From Artemia franciscana (Eukaryota > Arthropoda > Branchiopoda > Anostraca > Artemiidae), in contig NC_088881.1 in NCBI RefSeq assembly GCF_032884065.1, forward strand, positions 740,001 through 804,000: a DNA stretch of 64,000 bases, given 5' to 3'. Shown here piece after piece: positions 23,320 to 35,380 of this stretch. Under the pieces are notes generated by a model. The model saw nothing but the letters and a program-made list of their open reading frames with translations, was not told where the DNA came from and ran no database searches. The position numbers were made by a program, and so were the translations under genes. The first letter of the stretch is position 1, and every line of letters begins with the position of its first letter.

Positions 23320-23740
23320 ATTAAATGGTACTTGTGTCTTATAGCCACCGCTCCCAAGAAATGAAGTTAGGTTAATCCTAATGAAACATTACTTGCTTCA
23401 TATGACGCAGAAGAATTGTAGCCGACGAATTTTGCATGCAGACCCACTATACTTTACCCCGCATCCAATGTGTAAATATATAACCCAAATTATATATTTT
23501 CCAGCTCTTCTTCCAATGCGTCTATCTTTGTTTCAACCCGTGTTAATTTAAATTGAATCAAGAACCGGAAAAACAAGTTACGCATGGGAAAATGCACAGA
23601 AAATATATAATTTGGGCTATATATTTGCACTTTAGGGGGGCGGAGGTAAAGCATAGCGGGTCTGCATGCAAAATTTGCTAACTATGATTATTCTGCAATG
23701 TTTTCAAACAAGAATTGTTTCCTTAACATATTTTCTTCTC
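23320..23740. repeat. Family E palindromic repeat
   Basis: Left: 'TGCATGCAGACCCACTATAC' and 'AAATATATAACCCAAATTATA'. Right: the complements 'TATAATTTGGGCTATATATTT' and 'GCGGGTCTGCATGCA'. The arms exceed 100 bp. Confidence 0.75.
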
Positions 23741-24319
23741 TCCAGTTAGTTCTCAAGGCAAGTTACCCAGGCAATAATTTACGTTAATATTTGCGCATTA
23801 TGGAAAAGAGGGGACAGAGCCGTTCCTAGGGCTGATGGTGCCTCAGTAAAATTTAATTAGAGTCCCCTTTCCCTCCTTCCCAGTTTAAAAATAAGCACAA
23901 ATAAAACCGAATCAAAGTGAAAAATTAGATCAAAATAGTCAACTCCCCAGCCGAAACGCCCTCCACGGCACTCGGAGCAACTGCCATAGCCTCCTCCCCC
24001 CCCCCCCCGAACACTTTGGTTTAGGCCAGAGCATAGTAGAAGCACCTTCAAAGGTTTTAACTAAAGATTTTCGGCATATTGTAAAGTATGATTTGTTTTC
24101 CTAATACTGTTCCTTCTCGAAACCCCTATTTTTAGGCTAAAATCTGTATTTAAGATTCTAAACAATTTTTGTTAAATATCAATTCTTCCATAATATTTAC
24201 AGGGGAGTGGATTGTCACAAAAGGAAATTTAAACATAAAAAAGAGAATCCAAAAATGCTACACCTTTTACTTCCGAGTTATTCCTTCTGGAGAGCCGCAA
24301 ATCGATGATGTTACCATAA

Positions 24320-24560
24320 CAGGCTATTCATGTGACTAAAAAATAAACTTTACGCTACCTTTATAGGCTTTTATAAGTAGTTACCTTTGTAGGCTAGGTA
24401 ACTAAAAAATATTCCAATTCATTGTATATATTTGCACATTAGGAAGGGATGGGGTAAAGTTTATTTCCAATGCAAACGGAGGTAAATCTGGATTCAGGAT
24501 ACAATTCTGACTAGCCTATAGATATAAGTTTAGCCTATTTCTTAGCTACCTGAATAGCCC
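24320..24560. repeat. Family E partial copy
   Basis: Shares 'TATATATTTGCACATTAGG', 'GGGGTAAAGTTTATTTCCAATG' and 'GGATTCAGGATACA' blocks with 22900-23150 and 25290-25400. Confidence 0.6.
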
Positions 24561-24574
24561 ACTAAATGTACATT

Positions 24575-25186
24575 ACACCCAATACCAGTCTTGGTAAAAT
24601 TGTAGTTTAGTGACTTCTTGCTATCTCGGAAAGGGGTTAGGTTGGGAAAATGAAACCATTAGGGATGGGTTTACAGGCTAAAGTATGTCCCAGGAAGTTC
24701 CTTTGAAGTACCTACCTCCCCTCCTTCTCCCTGTAGAGGGTCCTGACCTTAAATAACCTTTAAAAATATTTGTGTTATAAAAGTGGGTAAAATTCCAGTT
24801 AATTGACTTCTTGCTATATCGGAAAGGGTTTAGGTTAGGAAAATGAAACTTTCACGGATGAATCTAACACCTGTACAGACAGAAGTGAAACCTCACAAAA
24901 TAGATCTTCTACTTGAATGAAGGGTAAAATTCTAGTCAATTGACTTCTTGCTCTCTCGGAAAGGGTTTAGGTTAGGAAAATGAAACTTTCAGGGATTGAT
25001 CTACAGGCTAAAGTATATCCCGGGAAGGTATTTTAAAGTACCCACCTCCACTCCTCCCTCTAGAGGACCCTGAAATTTACCTACATGACAGGTCTATAGG
25101 CTACCTATTGAAATTTTGACAAAACAACATTTTACCTTAATTTTCAGTTACTAGTTGCTTTTTCTCTGCTTTTAGTTCTGAAAATG
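24575..25186 (+). repeat. Family G tandem repeats
   Basis: 'TTGACTTCTTGCTATCTCGG' followed by 'AAAGGGTTTAGGTTAGGAAA' recurs near 24607, 24800 and 24937. It is followed by 'CAGGCTAAAGTAT' and a 'CCTCCC..CTCCCTCTAGAGG' block. A minus-strand copy lies at 45239-45430. Confidence 0.7.
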
Positions 25187-25274
25187 GGTAAAATTCTAGT
25201 TGATTGACTTCTTGCTATCTTGGAAAGTTACAACTTTCCAAGATGGCAAGAAGTCAATCAACTAGAATTTTACC
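25187..25274. repeat. 88-bp near-perfect palindrome
   Basis: Two family G segments lie head to head: GGTAAAATTCTAGTTGATTG starts at 25187 and its complement ends at 25274. Arms are about 42 bp with one mismatch and a loop of only a few bases. Confidence 0.9.
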
Positions 25275-26109
25275 AAATTCCAATTCACGGTATATATTTG
25301 CACATTAAGTAGGGATGGGGTAAAGTTTATTTCCAATGCAAACGGAGGTTAAATCTGGATTCAGGATACAATTCTGTCTTGCCCATAGATGTAAGTTAGC
25401 CTATTTCTTAGGTACCTGAATAGCCCCCTAATTGTACATTACACCCAATACCAGTCTCATCACTAGGACGCAAAACTGCGTTTATTCCAATTTCAATACT
25501 CAAACAAAACGGAAACTCACATTTAAAAAAGTAAAACCATTCCTCATCCAGACTTATATCCAAAATGTATGAAGTTGATAATGAAACCAACCAAGATTTC
25601 ATGTTGGAAAGAGGCCAGAGTCGCGCTGATGTTTTCATACAAAACCTGTCTAACCGGTTATTTGTAGCTATGAGAAATTCAAGTCCTAATTAGCAGTGTG
25701 CTTGCACTTTGGTGGTGAACCATCTAAAATAATTCTCTTATAGAGCGTTTTTAGCGGGTGGACTGTTTCATAGAGATTTATTCAAATCTTCTGGATTTTT
25801 TGAGGGAATTATCATTTGAATTCGAACTTGTGAAGACATTCCTAACTACTTCATAAGGCAGGGGTGCTAATCCATGAAAACATGGGGGGAGGGTAATGAT
25901 TTTATCAAGTTATTTAAAACCTTGAGGTATGGGGTATTTAAATTCGTTTAAATATCATTACCCAAAAAGGGTTAAGACTGAAACTCCTTTGTCAAGTTCT
26001 AGCTAAAATTTCAATCACTTCCCCTCCTCTCATTGACACTGCCGGACTTAGCTAAGAGAGCACCATGTCCTCAGTCAATCAATGAAATTAGGGTGATAGG
26101 ATTAGATAG
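25275..26109. other. Intergenic with family E remnant and one unassigned ORF
   Basis: 25275-25400 repeats family E blocks. A 76-codon minus-strand ORF (25408-25638) has balanced composition, with a LDISLDEEWFYFFKCEFPFC segment, and could be an exon. It has no domain I recognise and its flanking splice signals are weak. Confidence 0.4.
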
Positions 26110-26350
26110 GGTAGGCAACTTATCTTTTATACTGACAACACTCAAGAAGTGAAATCAGGTTAATCCTAATGAAATACACCTAAGCATGGAAAAATATAAT
26201 ACTTTAGAAATAAAATTGAGCTATATATTTGCAAATTAGAAAAAGTGTATATTTCCCAAGTGGGGTAAAGTATAAAATTGTTTTCTAGCGTCACACTGTC
26301 GAAATAGTTTACTCCACCTCACAAATGTGCAAATATATAACCGGAATTAT
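26110..26350. repeat. Family E partial copy
   Basis: Blocks 'GGTTAATCCTAATGAAA', 'GAGCTATATATTTGCA' and the complementary 'GTGCAAATATATAACC' near 26326 show an inverted arrangement. Confidence 0.55.
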
Positions 26351-27864
26351 ATATTTCCCATCTTTTCTGTCACTTGTCTTTGTCTTGTCCTATCCTAAAA
26401 AATTTATAAATTTGTTTAAAAATTTAGGAATTTTTCTGAAAATGAAAAATTCTAAAATATTCATAAATATCCTAAATATTTGTCTTGTTCTATCCAAAAA
26501 TTCACGATTTTCTAACGAACATAACATATTTTTCATATTCTAGTGTGAAAACACTGGTCTTCACTTGCATAAAGAGGGTCACATAGAGGATTTTATGTCA
26601 GGAACGGATAGCATAGAATTATGGCAGTAATGGAATAAAAACAAACAATTAGAAAACTATCAAAAATAAATCGTTTTTCTAATCAAGCAGATAATGAGCT
26701 TTTGAATTGTGAATTGTTTTTCGATAATATAAGCCATAAAATATCTACTACTTTATATTCTTCGTAGACACTGTTTCTACGTTTTTGCGTAGGCCATGCA
26801 CAGTCAATCAGTAACGTATAATTTTTTCCCTTTTGACTTGTTGTATTGTCGCTTCAGACCACTCAGCTTTCATTTTCAGCTTTTTTATTTCAAGATTTCC
26901 ATTACCAAAATAATACGTCGTTCTCGAAAGGGGATTGCAACACAAAATAACAAAAAATAATGCCCGTTTTGGACAAAGGGTTCTAAAATGTTTGAAGACT
27001 GGGTTCCAAAATACATTTTGCTTAAAAAAATGTTAACTCCAGTACGGAGTATGTAGAAAGCCATAAATTTCTTAATATACTCCAACACTGACTCCTACTG
27101 GTTCCAGATCACGCTTTTGAGGCTAATTCAGGAGCTATGGCCTTATATGTCGGCGGCCAAAAATTTGGATTTTTTCAAACTTTGAGCGACTAGTGGCACA
27201 GGCTAACATCGTTCACTCGAGCTCAAATTTTCAGCTATCTCGACATCTGGTAATGACAATCATTGTTGGGGGTGAAGACTAAAATAATTCTGACATTGAT
27301 TTTTCGCCCCCCCCCCCAATCTATCCAGCAATGTAGCGCAACTTAGATTCGGGTAAGCCATTTAAAACCGACAATAGTCTTGTACAGTAAATAAATAACA
27401 AAAAGATTAAAAAAAGGGTAGCTGTATTGTCTAGGATCTTTCACGTTTTGGGTCCATTTTGATAATTTTCTAAAATCCCATGTGGAAGACAAAAACGATA
27501 TATGGGAATAAAAAGGTCATATTTTTGTTGCCTAAATCACCTTTCTCCATGAGCTCCCGTTTGGTGAAAAATGATAAAAATGGGACAGTATGTATATCAT
27601 CGTCTAATAATGTTTCCCCTCCCCCCTCCTCAATTTTGAAATATTTTGAGATAATTTAATTGACAATGCCTTCTTCGGTCTTTTCGTCAAAAACCTTAAA
27701 TATAAAAAAAACACCCCTAGTTTTTGAAGAAAAAAAATTTGCCCCTCCGAAAGGGTCAGGAATTATAGCCAATTTCTTATTTTGAATCATCGATGAATGC
27801 CACCTGTAGCATCTAATTGAGTCTGAATACCATAATAGATATCCGGTTTTCCTGTTTGCAAATC
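26351..27864. other. Intergenic, no gene seen
   Basis: A few 65-70-codon ORFs without motifs. Short poly-C runs occur near 27308. No repeat boundary is recognised. Confidence 0.45.
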
Positions 27865-28815
27865 AAACAGTTCGTGGTAACGAACAGTATTAAGGAGCGA
27901 TCCGGCTCAATAGTAAACGGGACTCTAAAAAACGGAATTTCGATGCTAAAAGATACATCAAAAGAATTGCATTTAAATGCTGATTTTAAATATAAGTTTC
28001 ATCAAATTTAGTCTTTGTCGTCAAAGTTAAGAGCCTGAGCAAATTTGCATTATTTTGGAAAATAGGGGGAAACACCCCCTAAAGGTCATAGGATCTTAAC
28101 GAAAATCACACCATCGAATTCAGCGTATCAGAGAACCATGTAGAAAATATTTCAAGGTCCAATTTACAAAAACGTGGAATTTCGTATTTTCTGCCAGAAG
28201 ACAGATCACGGGTGCGTGTTTATTTGTTTTTTTTTGGGTCTTTTTTCCCCAGGGGTCATAGTATCGACCAAGTGGTCCCAAAGTGTTCCAAGAGGGCTCA
28301 TTCTAACGGAAATGAAAAGTTCTAGTGCCCTAGTTAAGTGACCAAAAAATTGGAGGGCACCTAGGCCCCCTCCCACGCTCATTTTTTCCCAAAGTCAACG
28401 GATCAAAATTTTGATATAGCCATTTTGTTCTGCATAGTTGAAAACCATAACTAACTATGTCTTTGGGGATGACTTACTACCCCAGAATCCCTGGGGGAGG
28501 GGCTGCAAGGTGCAAACTTTGACCAATGTTTACATACAGTAATGGTTATTGGGAAGTGTACTGACGTTTTCAGGGGATTTTTTTGGTTTGGGTGTAGGGT
28601 TGAGGGGAGGGGACTACGTGGGAGGATCTTTCTGTGGAGAAATATTTCATGGGGGAAGAGAAATTCATTGAAAAGGGCGCAGGATTTTCTAGCATTACTA
28701 TTTAAAAAAAACAAAAAACAATGAAAATATAAACATGAAACAGTTTTTTCAATTGAAAGTAAGGAGTAGCGTTAAAATTTGAAACGAACAGAGATTATTA
28801 CGCATATGAAGGGTT
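27865..28815 (-). repeat. Family C repeat, copy 4, full length
   Basis: Begins with the hairpin (GTTCGT-GGTA-ACGAAC core at 27870-27885) and runs collinear with copies 1-3 to the 'GAAACGAACAGAGATTATT' end near 28800. Its length of about 950 bp is the best size estimate for the family. ORFs on either strand inside it are artefacts. Confidence 0.85.
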
Positions 28816-28855
28816 CTAAAAATAATGATGATAGAAGGTAATAAATAAGTTATTG

Positions 28856-29110
28856 TTATTGTTGTGTCATGGCCCGAATTTCGGTAGAGGCGTTGATGGC
28901 TGCTGTCCTAGTGGATCTTAAAGAGGTTGGGCCTTTAGGAAAGGGGTGGAGTTTTTTGTGAGTTTTCAATTTATGGGTGATTGGTTCCCAAATTTCGCTA
29001 ATATGAAACTCACCATTGTCTTTATTGATGGCTGGTTTATTTTTAGCAATTTCTAAAGCTTCTCTGATTTTCTGCTTTAAGAGTTGTGGGACAATAGCAA
29101 TAAGTTGGGC
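28856..29110 (-). pseudogene. Penelope-like element C-terminal fragment
   Basis: An uninterrupted minus-strand frame of about 85 codons reads PQLLKQKIREALEIAKNKPA, then INKDNGEFHISEIW and EPITHKLKTHKKLHPFPK, ending in a TAA at 28856-28858. The 'R..EAleI....paiN.d.G..iS.iW' pattern matches the region after the GIY-YIG endonuclease at the C-terminus of Penelope-like retroelements. There is no start codon and no RT. The fragment is cut at the family D junction near 29110, where a 23-bp palindrome (AATAAGTTGGG-C-CCCAACTTATT) lies. Confidence 0.6.
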
Positions 29111-30410
29111 CCCAACTTATTAAATCAATCAAAGGTCAATTAAAAGGTTTCATACCTATTTTGAACTAGATATTTTGAACTGCTTGCCCCTAGCTGGGGC
29201 AAGCAGGCCTGTAAAACTCCAATAAATTTGAACTCTAAAAAAATATATCTTAGAATTTCCAATCAAATGAGCCTCCTCTTACATTGATAAAACAACCCCA
29301 TCCACAATAGCCTTATGTGCCCCAGGACACAACTTATAACCCTTTCCCGAAGCTTAGGGGACTGTGTCAACCCCAGAGGCATTGTTACATAAGACGTCGA
29401 TTTCATTTAACAAAGGGCTATCTCAAAATTTTGCCCAGATACATTTCGGAGGAAAAGCGGTTAGGGGGGTTAGTTGCTTTCTGATCACTTTTATACAACT
29501 AGAAAATTCAAATCAAATGAGCATCTATGAAAGTTGATATGACCACCCCATCAAAAATAACTATATGCCCGTAGGTCATAACTTGCAACTCTTGTCCTCT
29601 AGCTTTTGGGAGCTATGTCAACCCCAAAGGCATTTTTATATGACACAAGGATTATTTTGAACAAAGTCACTATCGCAAAATTTCAATTGGATGCACTTGA
29701 GAAAAGGGGGGTATGGAGGGGATGTTGCCCTCCAATCACTATTGACTCATAAGATAGGGAACTAGAACTTTCGATTGTTTACAAAATGAGCCTCCTCCAT
29801 AGTTGATACGACTACCCCTTCTAAAATAAACTAATATACCCCTATGGCAAAATTTACAGATCTTTCCCGTAAGCTCTGGGGGCCAGTGTTAACCCCAGAG
29901 GCACTGTTATATGACAAGGGGACGATTATTAACAAAATAAAACTATCTCAAAATTTTTATCAGATGTACTTAGGGAAAGGGATGTTAGGGGCTAGTTCCC
30001 CTTTAATAAATTTAAAAAGAAAACTTTTAATATCAAATCAGACGCTTCCAAAGTATATATGACCACCCCTTCAAAAATAAGCTAATATACCCCCGAAGCA
30101 CAACTTACAACTATAGTCCCCAAGTTCCAGGGGCCTATTGCCCCCAATCACTTTTGACTCTTAAAAAAAACTAGAATTTTAAATTTTCAGTAATATGGGC
30201 GTCATCCAAAGTAGAGATGATCAACTCTTCCGAGTAACTCTATAGGCTCCCAGGCCACAACTGGCAACCCTATCTCCCATGCTCTGGCGGGGGCATTGTT
30301 AGCCCAAGAGGCATGTTTTATGACACTAGACAACATACGAGAAGGAGGGCAAGGGTGCCTGTAACCCTCCAATAAATTTTAACACTAAAAAATTAAACTG
30401 GAATAATTAA
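29111..30410 (+). repeat. Family D tandem array, copy 2
   Basis: The 'CTATCTCAAAATTTT' motif recurs near 29409, 29664 and 29943, with 'CAACCCCAGAGGCA.TGTTATATGAC' and 'CCCTCCAATCACT.TTGACTC' blocks in each unit. Confidence 0.75.
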
Positions 30411-31948
30411 ATTTAACTGTAGCTTAAATCTAAACATTTCAAACTCCTTTTTTTACAAGGGATCAGACGAACAGCAAAACAATCAAAAGTTGCAGCCTTC
30501 TTCATATGTTGTGCAATTTTTTTTCCTTTTTAATTCTATGTGTTCTGATTTTAAGACAAAATTGAGTAATCAAGTGCAATATAAAAGAGAAAAGTGGGGA
30601 TGTTGCTACACCGTGGTACACCTCAACCTCCTGTTCCACTTAAAGATTATTTTAGCAAAACTTTTCATCGATCTAACTTCTGTCTGTGGAGTATACGGGT
30701 TTCCTCTTACAAAAATCAGATACGGCAAAAAGTGGAAAGTAAAGGTTATCATTGGTAAAATATTTACCCTGAAAAATGAATCGAATAAAAAGTATTACAT
30801 ATACAAGAGCTACTCTCCATGTAGGGTTATTAGTCAGATTTTTAACACATTTGATTTTTTTTTTTTTTGCGAATATTCATCACAGTCACTCATTTTAAAA
30901 TGGATAAATTCGAGGCTAATTAACACAATCAGTACTAGAATGGATTAAACTATTGAAAAAAAAACTATGTTATTAAAGCAATATTTGGGCTTATCAGAAG
31001 AAGGGAGTACACTGTCAGGGTAAGAAGTTTTATTTTGAAAACGAGCATAGACTAAGTGATTCATTAACCACAAAAACGACTTTACAACTACCCCCCCCCT
31101 GGTGTGCAAATATATACCCTGAATTGTATTTATGCAATAGATTTTCTATTATAATGTCAGAACAGTACGTGTTGCAAAGAGTTGTTAACAAAATATCTGA
31201 CAAATTATATATTACGCTACCAAACCCTGTAAGTAATTACAGATCTCGTTAAGCGAACGCATAAAACACCCCTTAAAAGTCTTATTATTCAAAACATCAT
31301 TTTTACAAAAATTAGACAATTAACCAGGTTTAGTAATACTTTCTGGAACATTAATTTTGATCTGGATATTGTAAACATAAGTTTCACTGAGTCAAAATCT
31401 GGTTTTTCCTACGTTAACTTCTGTTTTTTACAGAGCCTTTTTTCCTGATGGGAACATTCTGAATCCCACAAAGAAAAGGAGTATAGTATCCATCAGTATC
31501 TCTGAAACTTTGTGCGTAAGTGAATGGCTCTATGGACCTCACTCCCATGAGAACCGTGATAGAAAATATAAACTTGAAAATACCTTGTAAATTGTATGAC
31601 CGAGATGTTTTCTTTGCAGATCTAATAATTCTCCCAATGGATTGAGATATATGAAGCTATGGTACACATTATCACAATTTAAAGACTGCGAACTCTGTTT
31701 TGAAATAAAGAGTAATTTCTGAGACTGAATTAAGTAGTTGACAGCTATGAACATAAAACCAGATGTAAAAAAAAACTTTGACAACTTTAAAGATAAGAAA
31801 AAACTAGACTTATATTTGTCAAGGGTAATATGAAAGCATTGTCCAGAACGAAGGGATACACCCAAGTAAAAGGTTAAAAAATAAATTTACTAAAAGAGGT
31901 GGTAAATGAAAGGGGAACCAGGTGGAGAGGAGGCTAGAAATAGAGAGA
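30411..31948. other. Intergenic, no gene assigned
   Basis: A 152-codon plus-strand ORF (30490-30948) and a 108-codon minus-strand ORF (31539-31865) are longer than average for this AT content. Both lack any motif I recognise. A family E scrap (GTGCAAATATATACCC) lies near 31102. Confidence 0.4.
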
Positions 31949-34230
31949 ACAAGAGCTAAGAGCTCATATGGCACTTTTGACGAGGCAAGAAGAGCTAAGA
32001 GCCAAGAGCTCATATGATATGAGCTCGAAAAAAAATTCTAAGAATCAATAGATTGATTTAAAAAGAAAACCAGAGGCTTAATCCGGTCAGGATTTAAAAT
32101 AAGAGCTCTGAGTCCATGATGTCCTTCTAAATATCAAAATTCATTAAGACCCATCACCTACTCGTAAGTTATAAATACCAAATTTTTCTAGTTTTTCTTT
32201 TCCCTTTAGCCCCCAGATGGACGAATCTGGAAAAAAGACTTTAATAAGTCAATTTGTGCAGCTCCCTGACACGCCTACCAATTTTAATCGTTCTAGCACG
32301 TACAGAAGCACCAAACTCGCCAAATCACTGAAACCTCCCCCCAACTCCCCCAAAGAGAGCGAATCCAGTACGGTACGTCAATCGCGTATCAAGGACATTT
32401 GCTTATTCTATCCACCAAGCTTCATCCCGATTCCTCCACTCCAAGTGTTTTCCAAGATTTCCCCCTCCAACTCCCCCCAATGTCAAAAAGATCTGATCGG
32501 AATTTAAAATTAGAGCTTAAAATCACATGATACTTCTAAATATCAAATTCATTAAGACCTGGTCGCCCTTTCGTAAGTAAGAAATACCTCAATTTTCAAA
32601 TTACCCCCCCCCCCATCTCCACCAAAGAGAGCAGATCCAGTCCGGTTATGTCAGTCACGTATCTTAGACAGGTTTTTATTCTTCCCATCCAGTTTCATCA
32701 TGATCTCTCCGCTTAAGTATTTTTTAAGATTTCTGCCCCCCCCCCTCCCAATGACGCTGGATCCGGTTGAGATTTAAAGTAAGAGATTTGAGTACGAGGT
32801 CCTTCTAAAAAGGACCTCTTCGTAAGTTAAAAATACGTCATTTTTTCTAATTTTTAAGAATTAACCCCCCCCCCCCCCCTAAATAGAATACACCCATTCA
32901 AATTATATAAATCACGTATCCAAGACTTCGGCTAATTTTTCCCACCAAGTTTAATCCCGATCCCTCCGATCTAAGCGTTTTTCATGATTTTAGGTTCCTC
33001 CACCCCAAACTCCGCCCAATGTCACCAGATCCGGTGGGGATTTAAAATAAGAGCTTTGAGACACGATATCCTTCTAAATATCAAATTTCATTGAGATCAG
33101 ATCACCCGTTCGTAAGTTAAAAGTACCTCATATTTTCTAATTTTCCAGAATTAACCCCCCCCCCCAACTACCCCAAAGAGAGCGGATCTGTTCCGGTAAT
33201 GTCAATCATGTATCTAGAACTTGTTTTTCCCACCAAGTTTCATCCTGATCCCTCCACTCTAAGTGTTTTCCAAGATTTTAGGTCCCCCCTCCCAATGTCA
33301 CCAGATCCGGTCGGGATTTAAAATAAGATCTCTGAGACACGACATCCTTCTAAATATCGAATTTCATTGAAATCCGACCACCCGTTGGTAAGTTAAAAAT
33401 ACCTAATCTTTTCTAATTTTTCAGAATTAGCCCCCACCCCCCAACTATCCCAAAGAGAACAGATCCGTTCCGGTTATTTCAATCATGTATCTAGGACTTG
33501 TGCTTATTTTTCTCACCAAGTTTCATCCCGATCCCTCCACTCTAAGTGTTTTCCAAGATTTTAGGTTTCCTCTCCCAACTCCCGCCAATGTCACCAGATC
33601 CAGTCGGGATTTAAAATACGAGCTCTGAGACACAATATCCTTCTAAATATCAAATTTCATCGAGATGCGATCACCCGTTCGTAAGTTAAAATTACCTATT
33701 TTTTCTAATTGTTCAGAATTACCCCCCCCCCCAACTATCCCAAAGAGAGCGAATAGTTCCGGTTATGTCAATCAAGTATCTAGGACTTGTGTTTACTTTT
33801 CCCACCAAGTTTCATCCCGATCCCTTCACTCTAAGTGTTTTCCAAGATTTTAGGTTTCCCCCTCCCAAATCCCCCCCCCCCAATGTCAGGAGATCTAGTC
33901 AGGATTTAAAATAACAGCTCTGAGACACGATATTCTTCCAAACATCAAATTTCATTCAGATCGGATCAACCGTTCGTAAGTTAAAAATACTTCTATTTTT
34001 CTTTTTTTTCCGAATTAACGGGCCCCCCACTCCCCCAAGATGGTCAAATCGGGAAAATTACTATTTCTAATTTAATCTGGTCCGGTCCTTGATACGCCTG
34101 CCAAATTTCTTCGTCCTAGCTTACCTGGAAGTGCCTAAAGTAGCAAAACCCGGACCGACAAACAGATCGACAGAACGACAGAATTTGCAATTGCTTTATG
34201 TCACTTGGTTAATACCAAGTGCCATAAAAA
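31949..34230 (+). mobile_element. Family A (Helentron/DINE-like) element, copy 2
   Basis: Left end ACAAGAGCTAAGAGC, then TATGGCACTTT (31968-31978, one mismatch). Right hairpin CACTTGG-TTAATA-CCAAGTG at 34202-34221, with CAAGTGCCATA at 34216-34226. The interior has about seven ~280-bp units: 'GTAAGTTAAAA' near 33113, 33391, 33680 and 33977, and 'GGGATTTAAAATA' near 33043, 33318, 33607 and 33904. A degraded copy of the 3' tail is embedded at about 32211-32335, which points to internal recombination. Confidence 0.75.
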
Positions 34231-35087
34231 CAGAGTGATAATGTAAGAGATAGAATAGAAGATACTTGCGTTTATTTGGATCATATTTTTGCAAAATATT
34301 TATTTGTATTTAGTATGATTTTCTATTTAGTTCTAATTATCAAAAAGGAAAAACCGAACCATCAATTTTTTATATTCTTCTTTATCTAGGAGTCTTTCGA
34401 AAGCTCACGTGAACGATTGGCCAAAATCCCTAATTTCAAATTAGCAAGTAAATCAATTAAAATATTATGTTTCTCAATCCAATAATGGAGCTCAAATCCC
34501 AACCACAAAACAGATTTAAAAGATTTAAAAGATTTAAAAGATTTTAAAGATTTTAAAGATTTTAAAAGATTTAAAAGATGAAAAGATTTAAAAGAAATAA
34601 ATTAATGTCACAAATTTCCTTCAGTGATTTTCCGCAGAGGGAATAGTCGGCAGAGAGGAAGGTCCCAAAGGGAATTTCCAGTGAAGCGGCAAGGGTTTTC
34701 CGTCGGAATTCTTTTATGGAAAGGATTTTCCGCAAAACATAGTTTGTTTCGAAGGTTTTTTTTTACTGCAGGATTGTGGATATCCCTGTCGAAAAATCTG
34801 TTTTTATTTTAACTATTCTTTATTTCACAAATGCGTAAAATCGCCCTCGATTTCTAGATTATAATTCTTTTTTTTTGTCAACCGTCATGCAGCTTTTAAG
34901 TCAAAACAAAACATTTTTTTTTTTGCAAAAGCCAATTTATTTCTAGAAGTAGATATATTTCCTATCAAAAGTCCTACCTATACAAAAAGCTGCAATTTGA
35001 CAGAAGTTTCATGTGAAATTTCAAGAGAAAATCTTTTCTCTTTTTTTGAAAATACTAATGTCAACAAAACCCTACATTTTATGCGTC
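34231..35087. other. Intergenic, no gene seen
   Basis: Holds the minisatellite at 34511-34594. A 62-codon ORF after it lacks recognisable features. Confidence 0.45.
34511..34594. repeat. 10-11-bp minisatellite (AGATTTAAAA)n
   Basis: About eight units of AGATTTAAAA or AGATTTTAAA. The two variants are grouped in blocks, which suggests slippage. Confidence 0.9.
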
Positions 35088-35161
35088 AAATTTATGATAT
35101 ACTTTGGACTTTCTTATGATTCATATGAATCACAAGAAAGTCCAAAGTATATCATAAATTT
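35088..35161. repeat. 74-bp palindrome without spacer
   Basis: Symmetric about 35124/35125 (CAT|ATG). The 37-bp arms differ only at 35116/35133. No gene or repeat family accounts for it. Confidence 0.95.
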
Positions 35162-35260
35162 CACTTAAACTACAACAATTATCAGCACCTGGGGCATTAT
35201 CATGTTATTATCATTTTATTAGTCCCTAATTCTTCCTCACAAAATAAATCATCCTTAACA

Positions 35261-35380
35261 TTTCATTGTCGTAGCTTATCTGGAAGTGCTTAAACTAGCA
35301 AAACCGGGACAGACAGACAGGCCGACCGACAGAATTTGCGATCGCTATATGTCAATTGGTTAATACCAAGTGCCATAAAA
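35261..35380 (+). mobile_element. Family A 3'-end fragment, copy 4
   Basis: Only the last 120 bp: 'GTAGCTTATCTGGAAGTGC', a GACAGACAGG run, then the end hairpin (left arm with one mismatch, CAATTGG) and AAGTGCCATAAAA. Confidence 0.8.

Noticed and set aside
25408-25638. 76-codon minus-strand ORF as an exon
   Set aside because: Composition is reasonable, but no domain is recognised, splice signals are weak and part lies in repeat-derived sequence.
30490-30948. 152-codon ORF as a host gene
   Set aside because: AT-rich codons, poly-F stretch from a T-run and no recognisable motif. It may be chance.
34511-34594. CRISPR-like array
   Set aside because: The 10-bp units have no unique spacers. It is a plain minisatellite in a eukaryotic setting.
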